29,128 bases of DNA from a virus. Below the pieces are notes generated by a model. That model did no database searches. It saw only the letters and a list, made by a program, of their open reading frames with translations, and was not told the DNA's origin. Below, piece after piece: positions 7,756 to 15,946 of the stretch. A program made the translations under genes and the position numbers. The stretch is from positions 1 through 29,128 of the IMG/VR virus record IMGVR_UViG_3300042691_036448, one strand, 5' to 3'. Numbering within the stretch: the stretch's first letter is position 1; each line of letters starts with the position of its first letter.

Positions 7756-10700
7756 TGAAGCGCCTTGAGGGCGGCTACCTGGGCGGTCGGCCTACTTGGA
7801 GCCTGGCAAGCAATCCTGGCGTCTGGGCGATGGAGCAAGTGTTTGCTCGTCGTGCGGCCGGCCTGTGGCCAGTTGGTGCCGGTTCTTTTGACGAGTTCTA
7901 CGAATATGTGACGTTGCTGCTGCATATGGATGGTAGCAATGGAGCAACAGCATTCGCAGATAGTTCGCTCCGCAATCTTGCTGTAACTGCCGTCAGTTCT
8001 TCGATTACAACAAGTCAATCAAAATTTGGTGGTGCCTCGGGTAATTTTGTCCGCGCCAGCGGTGGTCGGCTAAATGTTGCAACCACTAAAAATGAATTTG
8101 TGTTTGGAGCTGGTGATTTTACAATCGAAGCCTGGGTATACCTCAACAGCCTGCCAACGAGTGGCTATCCAGGATCTTTCTGGATATGCGGATGGGGGCC
8201 AGCAAATGCCAACCCAGGGTTTGATTTTTACTTAACAAGCACAAATATCGTTGTTAATATAACTGACTTTAGCTCTGCAACGGCGACTGGCGTGCATGGC
8301 ATGTCAACTGGACAGTGGTATCACATTGCGGCTAGCAGAAGCGGAAGTGCTGTAAAAGTTTTTGTAAACGGCCAAGAAAAGGGATCTGGCAGTTCAACAG
8401 TTGATGCTGTCGCGCCATCATACGGCAATGCTATTGCTATTTCGGCCGCCGAACCGACTGGTGCTTCTACTGGTGGTAACTTTGATGGCTTTATTGACGA
8501 GCTGCGAATTACGAAGGGTTACTGTCGCTACACATCGACTTTCTCCGTCCCAACCGCAGCGTTTGAAAATGATGGAGCTTCCATTGCTGATCCCTTCTAT
8601 AACTATGTGAGCTTGCTACTGCCCTTGAATGGCAGCAACAACAGCACGACGTTCACAGATCGATCGCCTGGCGCGAGAACGGTGACGTCAAGTGGCGACG
8701 CCAAGCTCAGTACGGCGGACAAACGCTACGGAGTATCCAGTGCCTATTTCGATGGTACGGGCGATTTTCTCACCATCGCAGACACAAATAGCGGATTCAC
8801 TTTCGGCACTGGTGACTTCACCTACGAATGGTGGTTCAAGTCGAACGCCACGAATAACTATGCAGCGATGCTTACACGTCCGTATAGCGGCGCTGGCGGC
8901 ATCCTGATCTCGCTCAACGGAGCAACTGGTGACGGCGCTCCTGAGGTTTATTGGCGTGAGTGGAGCAATAGTCTTTTCTTCAAAAGTAGTGTTACCGGTC
9001 TCAATGATAACAAGTGGCATCACTTCGCATTTGTGCGCAGTGGCACCACTGTCTACATGTTTATTGACGGTGTGCAGGCTGCTTCAAAGGCAAGCGTGTC
9101 TACGTCAGTGGGCAGCTCTTCCGTAATCATCGGCCAAGACATCGAGTACGCAGGACGCACCTACACCGGTTATATCGACGATGTTCGCATCACAAAAGGC
9201 GTAGCCCGCTACATTGCTAACTTCATCCCGCCGCTGCCCCACGCCGACTACGGCACTCTGGCCGACCCCTACCTGGGCGCCAGCACCCTCTGGATGCCGA
9301 TGGAGGGGCCGAACAACAGCACCGGCTTCTTCGATCGCGCTGACCGCCTACCTGTCACCACCTACGGCAACGCCAAGATCAGCAACGCGCAGTACAAGTG
9401 GGGGCTGACGAGTGCAGCGTTTGACGGGAGCGGGGATGGCCTGACAATCCCTACGGCGGATGGCTTTGATTTTGGAACCGGTGACTTCACTGTTGAGCTT
9501 TGGATTAATGCAACAGCATGGAGCGGCGTCGATAGGGGCATTGTGACAAAGGGATGGACGTCAGGCGCGTATGGAGCTTGGCTTATTTACTACGACGGCC
9601 CCAATAACCGTATTGCTTTTTACTCAAGTTCAAACAACACGTCCTGGGATATAGCCAGCCAAGTCGTAATGCTGCCTGCGCCACAGGCAAACAGATGGTA
9701 CCACTTGGCAGTTACTCGTTCCGGAACCACATTCCGAACATTTGTTGACGGGGCTCAGACCAACACTTTCACAAGCTCTGCATCACTTGTAGTCAATGCT
9801 GCGCATAACATCGGTATTGGCGCAGATCGCACCGGAGTTACAGCAGGGTTTGCCGGCTACATCGACGATCTCCGCATCATCAAGGGCCACGCCCGCTATA
9901 CCACCAACTTCACCCCTCCCACTGCTCCGATCAACGCCGACACCAGCAGCGACCCCTACCTGAGTAACGTCTCGCTGCTGCTGAAGATGGATGGAGCTAA
10001 CAACTCTACCACTTTCACGGATAGTTCGCTGACGCCGAAGGCAGTGTTCGCCAATGGCGATGCGAAGATCAGCACGGCGGAGTCGAAGTTTGGCGGCGCA
10101 AGTGGCGCGTTCGATGGGTCAGGCGACTATCTGACTTGCACGATTGCCGCCTTTGGTGCCAATGACTTTACGATTGAAACGTGGGTGCGAATGAGAAGTT
10201 ACGCAACTTACCGAATGCTCTATGAGTCCCGCACCAGTGATGGCGACGGCTCTGGTTTTGTTTGGGGGGTCAACTCCATTGGGCAATTATTCATATATTT
10301 GGCCGGATTTAATTTGGTCAGCACTGATATTTTGCCGTTAAACACATGGGTTCACGTAGCACTGACGCGAGCGGGCAGCGCTTGGCGCGTATTTGTAAAT
10401 GGCACGGTTCAAAGCGCTAGCTATAGCAACGCCGGAAATTTAACACGAACCGCTGTTCGTATTGGCATGGACTGGTCATCGACCGGCTATGGCATGGATG
10501 GGTATTTAGACGACTATCGGATTACGAACGGAGTCGCCCGCTACACCACTAACTTCCTGCCGCCCACCATTGCCCATCCCGTCTGGTCCGAGACCGACGC
10601 CAGCTTCAGCTCGGTCTCGCTACTGCTGAACGGCAACGGCGCCAACGCGAGCACGGTCATCGCAGACCGCAGCAGCAACGGCCTGACGCTGGCGCCCAAT

Positions 10701-11900
10701 GGTAACGCTCAGATCAGCACGACGCAGAGCAGGTTCGGCGGGTCGAGTTTGTATTTCGATGGGACGGGGGATTGGCTTTATAGTTCTCCAAATACGCCCC
10801 TAGACCTGCCTGGTGACTTTACATTTGAATGTTGGGTTCGTTGGAATACAGTAACAAATGGAGGGATTTTCCATCTATATCCTGGCACGCCTCCAAGCTC
10901 AACCGCTGGCATTGCCCTTGGCTACGATGGCAGCAATTTTGCAATTTATTCAGGCAACACGCCTTATTTGAGGGCGTACACTGTAACCGGTGGTGTTTGG
11001 TATCATATAGCGCTAGTAAGAGCATCCAGTTCTTTAACATTGTATGTTAATGGAGTCGCGCAGGGCGCATCAATTAGTGATTCCGTAAATTATGCAAGCA
11101 ACGGGCTCAACATTGGGCTTTACTACAGCACCAGTTTTACGTTCAATGGCTACATCGACGACCTCCGTATCACAAAAGGCGTAGCCCGCTACACCGCCGC
11201 CTTCACGCCTCCCGTCGCCCCACACCCGATCCCCGTCATCGACCCCAACTTCGGCGCTGTCTCGCTACTGCTCCACATGAATGGAGCAAACGCAAGCACG
11301 TACTTCCCTGATCACAGTTACAACGCCCTGGCGGTCACAGCCAACGGCAACGCGCAGATCTCGACGGCGCAGAGCAAGTTTGGGGGCGCGAGTGCGTTGT
11401 TTGATGGGACTGGCGACTATCTATCATGCAGCTCTACCAGTTTGTTATTTGGCATTGACAATTTCACCATAGAGCTTTGGTTTAATGTATCAGTTGCCTT
11501 TTCAGGGACCTCCCAAACTTTCGCTGGCGTTTGGAGTGCGTCGAATTACGCGTGGTTGTTGCAAGCAACGTCTACTTCAGTTGTTTGTGCGTTTGGCAAC
11601 GGTTCGGCTTATGCAACCCAAATAACAGGAAACTGGACTGCGCCCTCTACTGCGACGTGGAATCATCTAGCCGTGACCAGAAGTGGCACAAACGCATATA
11701 TATTCTTAAATGGTACACAGCTAGCTACAACTACAGTCTCGACAAATATCTCTGGCACTGGTGCGATGTCTATAGGCCGGAATGCTGATGGTGATCAGCA
11801 ATATATGACTGGCTACATCGACTCCCTCCGCATCACCAAGGGCATCGCCCGCTACACCGCTGCCTTCACCCCGCCAACGGCCCAGTTCCCGAACTCGTGA
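7755..11900 (+). CDS. Giant multi-LamG tail adhesin (six concanavalin A-like domains)
   Basis: This 1381-residue protein is built almost wholly of six tandem LamG/concanavalin A-like domains (Laminin_G_3 type), starting near residues 46, 279, 504, 733, 948 and 1163. Each has the order VSLLL-x-M-(D/N)G-x-N-x-ST-x-F, then KFGG-S-x-x-FDG(T/S)GD-Y-L, FTIE-W-(V/F), W-HLA-x-x-RSGT, and GYIDDLRITKG-ARYT-x-FTPP. This fold is a jelly-roll that often binds sugars, so a role in binding cell-surface polysaccharide is likely, exposed on the tail. There is no signal peptide, as expected for a virion protein. The gene overlaps the upstream stop (TGATG) and is placed between two M-like genes. Domain boundaries are GC-rich and similar at DNA level, while domain interiors are more AT-rich and diverged. 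Confidence 0.85.
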   Translation: MKRLEGGYLGGRPTWSLASNPGVWAMEQVFARRAAGLWPVGAGSFDEFYEYVTLLLHMDGSNGATAFADSSLRNLAVTAVSSSITTSQSKFGGASGNFVRASGGRLNVATTKNEFVFGAGDFTIEAWVYLNSLPTSGYPGSFWICGWGPANANPGFDFYLTSTNIVVNITDFSSATATGVHGMSTGQWYHIAASRSGSAVKVFVNGQEKGSGSSTVDAVAPSYGNAIAISAAEPTGASTGGNFDGFIDELRITKGYCRYTSTFSVPTAAFENDGASIADPFYNYVSLLLPLNGSNNSTTFTDRSPGARTVTSSGDAKLSTADKRYGVSSAYFDGTGDFLTIADTNSGFTFGTGDFTYEWWFKSNATNNYAAMLTRPYSGAGGILISLNGATGDGAPEVYWREWSNSLFFKSSVTGLNDNKWHHFAFVRSGTTVYMFIDGVQAASKASVSTSVGSSSVIIGQDIEYAGRTYTGYIDDVRITKGVARYIANFIPPLPHADYGTLADPYLGASTLWMPMEGPNNSTGFFDRADRLPVTTYGNAKISNAQYKWGLTSAAFDGSGDGLTIPTADGFDFGTGDFTVELWINATAWSGVDRGIVTKGWTSGAYGAWLIYYDGPNNRIAFYSSSNNTSWDIASQVVMLPAPQANRWYHLAVTRSGTTFRTFVDGAQTNTFTSSASLVVNAAHNIGIGADRTGVTAGFAGYIDDLRIIKGHARYTTNFTPPTAPINADTSSDPYLSNVSLLLKMDGANNSTTFTDSSLTPKAVFANGDAKISTAESKFGGASGAFDGSGDYLTCTIAAFGANDFTIETWVRMRSYATYRMLYESRTSDGDGSGFVWGVNSIGQLFIYLAGFNLVSTDILPLNTWVHVALTRAGSAWRVFVNGTVQSASYSNAGNLTRTAVRIGMDWSSTGYGMDGYLDDYRITNGVARYTTNFLPPTIAHPVWSETDASFSSVSLLLNGNGANASTVIADRSSNGLTLAPNGNAQISTTQSRFGGSSLYFDGTGDWLYSSPNTPLDLPGDFTFECWVRWNTVTNGGIFHLYPGTPPSSTAGIALGYDGSNFAIYSGNTPYLRAYTVTGGVWYHIALVRASSSLTLYVNGVAQGASISDSVNYASNGLNIGLYYSTSFTFNGYIDDLRITKGVARYTAAFTPPVAPHPIPVIDPNFGAVSLLLHMNGANASTYFPDHSYNALAVTANGNAQISTAQSKFGGASALFDGTGDYLSCSSTSLLFGIDNFTIELWFNVSVAFSGTSQTFAGVWSASNYAWLLQATSTSVVCAFGNGSAYATQITGNWTAPSTATWNHLAVTRSGTNAYIFLNGTQLATTTVSTNISGTGAMSIGRNADGDQQYMTGYIDSLRITKGIARYTAAFTPPTAQFPNS
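7890..11900 (+). repeat. Six tandem LamG-domain repeats of about 645-700 bp
   Basis: Repeat starts are at 7890, 8589, 9264, 9951, 10596 and 11241, giving units of 215-233 codons. The linkers are the best conserved DNA: an identical 25-base stretch occurs at 9189-9213 and 11169-11193, coding for the ITKGVARYT linker region. Such short identical linkers can serve as recombination points for gain, loss or exchange of domains. Confidence 0.85.
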
Positions 11901-12112
11901 TGGAAGAGGCGTCCCAGACAACCTGCTGCGACTCTGAACCGTCTGCAAGCACGGGGCTGGTTGTACTCGGCCAAGTAGCCCGAGAACGACTCACAATCTG
12001 TAGGTCCTGCGCCCGCCTACGCCCCTACATCAACCAGTGTGGCGCCTGCGGCTGTTTTGTCTACGTCAAAGTGCGTTTTCAGCAGTCAAGCTGTCCGTTG
12101 AGCAAGTGGTAA
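11900..12112 (+). CDS. Small zinc-ribbon-like protein
   Basis: The product has 70 residues from ATG 11900; GTG 11897 is an alternative. It overlaps the stop of the LamG gene. The C-terminal half is cysteine-rich: ICRSCARLRPYINQCGACGC, followed by FVYVKVRFQQSSCPLSKW. The pattern C-x2-C-x9-C-x2-C-x-C, then SCP and a final KW, fits a type of small zinc-ribbon protein I have seen in tailed phages, including cyanophages, whose function is not established. The Cys pairs should bind one zinc ion. It ends three bases before the second M-like gene, so it is firmly part of the tail operon. A role as an assembly factor for the neighbouring adhesin or tip protein is inference only. Confidence 0.75.
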   Translation: MEEASQTTCCDSEPSASTGLVVLGQVARERLTICRSCARLRPYINQCGACGCFVYVKVRFQQSSCPLSKW

Positions 12113-12115
12113 GCC

Positions 12116-13888
12116 ATGGCGACATTTCCCGCGATTAACCCGACCTATCCAGCGAGTAAGCGCTCTGATCAGGAACGCATCACAACTGCCCTCGGTGATG
12201 GATACGAGTCCTCGTTGGTATTCGGTCTTAATACCCCGAGGTCGGAGTGGGACCTAACTTGGCTACTGGAGCTAGAAGCAGTACAAGAAGTAGAAACCTT
12301 TCTTCAGGCCCGCGCCGATGCAGGCGAATGGTTTGAATGGCAGCCACCTGATTCGGTGACTGCGCTTCGTTTTCGCTGTGATGAGTGGACGATAGAGCAA
12401 GACAACCCTATTACCTATCGTTTAAGTGCAAGTTTTCGTCGCGTATTTGAACTATACATTCCAACTCTTAGCCCTGCTCTTGCATCATGCCAATCAGACA
12501 TATTATGCGAAGGTGATTACGGAGACATTGGAACCGATTTCTGGGTGTCAGTAATGACAGCCCCATTCGCTAACGCCCCTTGGCTGTACAATCCCAATTT
12601 CGTAGGTGCCGTTACATCATCGAGCCTGGTCACAGACGCGATGGGCAATTCTTATAGCCTAATGTCAACAACCACTGAGAAGTTTGCAATAACAAAGCGA
12701 AGGCTTAACGGGGAAGTTATATGGACAAAGGAGCATGCTTTTAATGATATCTTTCAAACTACGCAACCACTTGGTGATTACATTGATGAAACATTGATTT
12801 GTGACATAGGAAACAACAAAGAAAGCATTGTTTGTTTTCTTCCTTCGTACTTTGGCTACGGGCACGATAAGTTCGCTGTGTACGACACAAACGGAGAATT
12901 TAAGCTGGGCATGGGCATACCTGGTAATACCGTTACGCAGGGCCATACAATCGGCATGGAATATATTCGACTTCAGAAATACATCATGATGGTTCGACAT
13001 GAGCTTGGGTATTTAACTTACGATATCGTCAACGCAAACACAGGAACTTTAGTAACATCGTGGAACATCAGCTATGGTGGACTGTATTACCTTAGCGTTT
13101 GGACGGCCAATTCTTCGGCTTTTATTCAATTCGACGATGGTACATCGTTACTATTCGACAAAAGAGCCGCATATCTTCTAGTCATTCGCTTAGACGAAGA
13201 TTTTGTACCAATATCCAATAGTTTTGATAGGTACAACGCAAACGGGTCGGGCGTTGCCGTCGTTCGATACGGGACTGGGTGCCTTGTCGCCACACCTGAA
13301 TGGCTTTTCTATTTTGATAAATCTGGAAACTTCATTAGTCAAACCGCAATAGCGCAACCAATTGTCAAGGAAATTGCCATTCTAGATGACGGAATTTATC
13401 TTTACTCCAACGGATCCTACCCGCAGCCAAACGCTTCGATGAAGTCTTCCAAATATAGCTTTGATCTCTCTACGCTTATCACTGAGAATATAATCGCCGG
13501 AAGCAATACAAATTTTGTGTCCAACGATTCATATGGCTGGCATTCTGATCGCGGCTATCATCTTCCCACTAACAGGGTTGTCGCCTCAAGAAACGCATTC
13601 TCTAATAATGCCTATATCAACACAGGCACTTACCCAGTCTTTCAGGCTTTTGGCGGGAGAGCTTCAAAAGTTGGTGGCTACACAACGCTAGCGACAAATA
13701 TCTACACGGCATCAGCTCAGGGATTTTCGCGGAATACACCGTTAACAACGTATTATTCGCCAGTAGGAAAAGTGACTATGAATGGTGCATCCACCTTAAG
13801 GCCAGTAGTGCCTTTTTATTTTTCAAGAACAAGTGTAGATGCGTCCAGTACTTATCAATACAACTTATACACAACTGACCTAGTGTGA
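12116..13888 (+). CDS. Second gpM-like minor tail protein fused to a large beta-rich domain
   Basis: The 590-residue product has an N-terminal domain of about 125 residues that is a paralogue of the gene at 6688-7389: RSEWDLTWLLELE, then GEWFEWQPPDSVTALRFRCD and RLSASFRRVFELYIP. The remaining 460 residues are unlike it. They are rich in beta-strand patterns with recurring turns such as NGEVIWTKEH, DTNGEFKLG and DKSGNFISQ, which recall beta-propeller blades, so a propeller-like adhesin domain is possible. This C-terminal part is clearly more AT-rich than the flanking genes (about 12480-13890), which suggests separate acquisition. The gene stands just before gpL, the usual place of gpM, so this copy may be the functional tip protein and the first one a duplicate, or the two may have divided roles. 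Confidence 0.78.
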   Translation: MATFPAINPTYPASKRSDQERITTALGDGYESSLVFGLNTPRSEWDLTWLLELEAVQEVETFLQARADAGEWFEWQPPDSVTALRFRCDEWTIEQDNPITYRLSASFRRVFELYIPTLSPALASCQSDILCEGDYGDIGTDFWVSVMTAPFANAPWLYNPNFVGAVTSSSLVTDAMGNSYSLMSTTTEKFAITKRRLNGEVIWTKEHAFNDIFQTTQPLGDYIDETLICDIGNNKESIVCFLPSYFGYGHDKFAVYDTNGEFKLGMGIPGNTVTQGHTIGMEYIRLQKYIMMVRHELGYLTYDIVNANTGTLVTSWNISYGGLYYLSVWTANSSAFIQFDDGTSLLFDKRAAYLLVIRLDEDFVPISNSFDRYNANGSGVAVVRYGTGCLVATPEWLFYFDKSGNFISQTAIAQPIVKEIAILDDGIYLYSNGSYPQPNASMKSSKYSFDLSTLITENIIAGSNTNFVSNDSYGWHSDRGYHLPTNRVVASRNAFSNNAYINTGTYPVFQAFGGRASKVGGYTTLATNIYTASAQGFSRNTPLTTYYSPVGKVTMNGASTLRPVVPFYFSRTSVDASSTYQYNLYTTDLV

Positions 13889-13892
13889 TCTC

Positions 13893-14642
13893 ATGACCAT
13901 CACCGCCCAGGTTCGCACCGAGCTCGCCAGTCTTCACCCGAGTGCGCTGATCGAACTCTTCGAAGTCAAAACCTCCCCACGTCTCCACGGCGCCTGCGAG
14001 GTCTACCGCTTCCACTCCGGCGTCAACGCCAAGGCCGTTTCAGGCCACGTCGTCTGGGGTGGCGCAACTTACTACGCCTGGCCAGTCGAAGCTGACGGCT
14101 TTGAGTACTCCGGCCAGGGCTCGCTCCCTCGCCCCAAAATCCGCATTGCCAACGTCGACGGAACCATCACCGCCGTCCTGCTGGAGATCAACCAGATCAC
14201 AGCCAATTCCGACCTCGTCGGTGCCGAGGTCAAACGAATCCGCACCCTTGCGCGCTTCCTCGACGCCGTGAATTTCGAGGGAAACACCAATCCGTTCGGG
14301 ACCCCGGACTCCACGGCGTCCCTCCCAGACGAGATCTACTACATCGACCGCAAGGCCACCGAGACACGCGACCTCGTGGAATTCGAGCTCGTCGCTGCGT
14401 TCGATCTCGCCGGTGTCCGGGCCCCCAAGCGCCAAACTATTGGCAACATCTGCCAGTGGCAGTACCGCAGCACCGAGTGTGGCTACGTCGGCACCGCTTT
14501 CTACGACGAGAGCGACAACACGACCCCCTCGGAAAGCCTCGACGTCTGCGGCAAACGAGTGACCAGCTGCGAGAAACGCTTCGGGGTGAATCAATCACTC
14601 CCCTTCGGAGGCTTCCCCGGCATCGGTCAGTACACCGTCTGA
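13893..14642 (+). CDS. Minor tail protein L (lambda gpL-like, Fe-S tail tip protein)
   Basis: The 249-residue length fits the gpL family (lambda gpL is about 230). The N-terminus has the typical LHPSALIELFEV, and the middle has PRPKIRIANVDG. The C-terminal domain carries four cysteines, C187, C196, C219 and C226, in the arrangement CQWQYRSTECGYVG, then DVCGKRVTSCEKRFG, ending LPFGGFPG. In lambda gpL and relatives such cysteines hold an iron-sulfur cluster. It follows the second M-like gene after four bases, and its TGA overlaps the ATG of the K-like gene. The codon use is GC-rich, unlike the AT-rich end of the gene before it. Confidence 0.93.
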   Translation: MTITAQVRTELASLHPSALIELFEVKTSPRLHGACEVYRFHSGVNAKAVSGHVVWGGATYYAWPVEADGFEYSGQGSLPRPKIRIANVDGTITAVLLEINQITANSDLVGAEVKRIRTLARFLDAVNFEGNTNPFGTPDSTASLPDEIYYIDRKATETRDLVEFELVAAFDLAGVRAPKRQTIGNICQWQYRSTECGYVGTAFYDESDNTTPSESLDVCGKRVTSCEKRFGVNQSLPFGGFPGIGQYTV

Positions 14643-15370
14643 TGAACGACGACACCCGCGCTGCCGCCCTCGCTCACGCCCGCGCTGAACATCCCCGAGA
14701 AGCTTGCGGCCTCGTAGCCATCGTCAAAGGCCGTGAGCGCTACTTCCCCTGCCGCAACCGGGCTGCCAACGCCTCGGAGATGTTCATCCTGGATCCTGAT
14801 GACTACGCCGCCACCGAGGACGCCGGCCAAATCATCGAGGTCTTCCACAGCCACCCGTACACCGCCGCCAGCGCCAGCGAAGCTGATCGCGTCGGTTGCG
14901 AAAAGTCCGGCCTTCCGTGGTCCATCTGCAACCCGGACCTAAGCACCTGGGACCACATCGAACCGTGTGGCTTCCGCGCTCCGCTCGTCGGCCGCGAATG
15001 GGTCTGGAGCCTGACCGACTGCTGGGCCCTGGTGCGTGACTGGTACGCCGAGAACGGCGTTCACATCCGTGACTGGGACCGTCCCATCGACCCCCTGGAA
15101 TTCGAGCGAAAACCCTTTTTCGACGACTGTTGGCAAGAAGCCGGATTCACCCGTGTCCCCGAGGACGACGAACTAAAACGTGGCGACGCCATCTTGCTCT
15201 CACTAAACAGTACGGGGCTCGACCATATTGGTGTCTATGTAGGCGATCAACTCTTACTACATCATCTACGTGGTCGTCTTAGTAGCTGTGATCTATACGG
15301 TGGCTGGCTCCAGAAATGTACCGGAAAAATCATCCGCCATTACGATTGGACAAAGCTCCAGCGCGGCTGA
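14642..15370 (+). CDS. Tail assembly protein K (JAMM metallopeptidase plus NlpC/P60 domain)
   Basis: The product has 242 residues from ATG 14642, which overlaps the L stop; the frame is open further upstream inside L, but that extension is not meaningful. Residues 1-110 are a JAMM/Mov34 domain: E20 in REACGLV and the zinc motif H69-S-H71-P with S79 and D82. Residues 120-242 are an NlpC/P60 peptidase domain with C127 (SLTDCWALVRDWY), H195 (LDHIGVYVGD) and a following LLHHLRG. Both active sites look intact. In lambda-like phages this protein is needed for tail tip assembly, and its NlpC/P60 domain can cleave peptidoglycan peptide bridges. It is placed between L and I as in lambda. Confidence 0.93.
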   Translation: MNDDTRAAALAHARAEHPREACGLVAIVKGRERYFPCRNRAANASEMFILDPDDYAATEDAGQIIEVFHSHPYTAASASEADRVGCEKSGLPWSICNPDLSTWDHIEPCGFRAPLVGREWVWSLTDCWALVRDWYAENGVHIRDWDRPIDPLEFERKPFFDDCWQEAGFTRVPEDDELKRGDAILLSLNSTGLDHIGVYVGDQLLLHHLRGRLSSCDLYGGWLQKCTGKIIRHYDWTKLQRG

Positions 15371-15373
15371 ACT

Positions 15374-15946
15374 ATGCGCCTCATACGTGTCTACGGACGG
15401 TTGGCCAAAGAGCTCGGGCAGCACACCTTCCGCGCTGACGTGTCATCTGTAGCCGAGGCCGTCCGCTTCCTGATCGCCAATTTCCCCCACCTCGAAGTGC
15501 ACATGGTCGAGCAGCACTACCGCGTGCGCGCCGGCCGCCACATCCTCACCGAGGACGAAATCCACTACCCCGTGGGCGCCGAGGAAGTTATCACCATCAC
15601 CCCAGTGCTCTCCGGCGCCGGAGCCATCGGTCGCATCATCGTCGGGGCCCTCCTGGTCGCCGCTTCCTTTTTCATCCCCGGCACCGCGCTCCTGGCTGGG
15701 ATTGCACTCAAGAGCATTGCCTTCGGCATCGGCGCCAGCCTCGTTCTCGGGGGTGTTGCCCAGCTGCTGGCACCTACACCACAGACATCTCAGGAACAGA
15801 AAGACCCGAAGCAGAAGTCCTACAGCTTCTCCGGCATCCAAAACGTCAGCCGTGCTGGCCTCCCCATCCCCATCGTCTACGGCGAAACCGTCGTCGGCAG
15901 CATCGTGGTTAGTGCCGGCGTCTCCACCGAGCGCGTCAAGTCATGA
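15374..15946 (+). CDS. Tail assembly protein I (lambda gpI-like)
   Basis: The 190-residue product matches the lambda tail assembly protein I family. Residues 1-80 form a ubiquitin-like fold (MRLIRVYGRLAKELG to EEVITITPVLSGAG). Residues 85-135 hold two hydrophobic glycine-rich segments (IIVGALLVAASFFIPGTALL and IAFGIGASLVLGGVAQLLAP). The C-terminus NVSRAGLPIPIVYGETVVGS is the most typical part of the family. gpI is needed for tail tip assembly but is not known to remain in the virion. It starts three bases after K, and its end overlaps the J-like gene as ATGA (15943-15946). Confidence 0.92.
   Translation: MRLIRVYGRLAKELGQHTFRADVSSVAEAVRFLIANFPHLEVHMVEQHYRVRAGRHILTEDEIHYPVGAEEVITITPVLSGAGAIGRIIVGALLVAASFFIPGTALLAGIALKSIAFGIGASLVLGGVAQLLAPTPQTSQEQKDPKQKSYSFSGIQNVSRAGLPIPIVYGETVVGSIVVSAGVSTERVKS

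Noticed and set aside
8589-11900. CRISPR or other short regularly spaced repeats in the LamG gene
   Set aside because: The regularity comes from 645-700-bp coding repeats; there are no short direct repeats with unique spacers.
14456-14641. Longer N-terminus for the K-like protein starting at GTG 14456
   Set aside because: The extension lies inside the conserved Cys-rich end of the L gene in another frame, and the JAMM domain begins naturally at ATG 14642, which overlaps the L stop.
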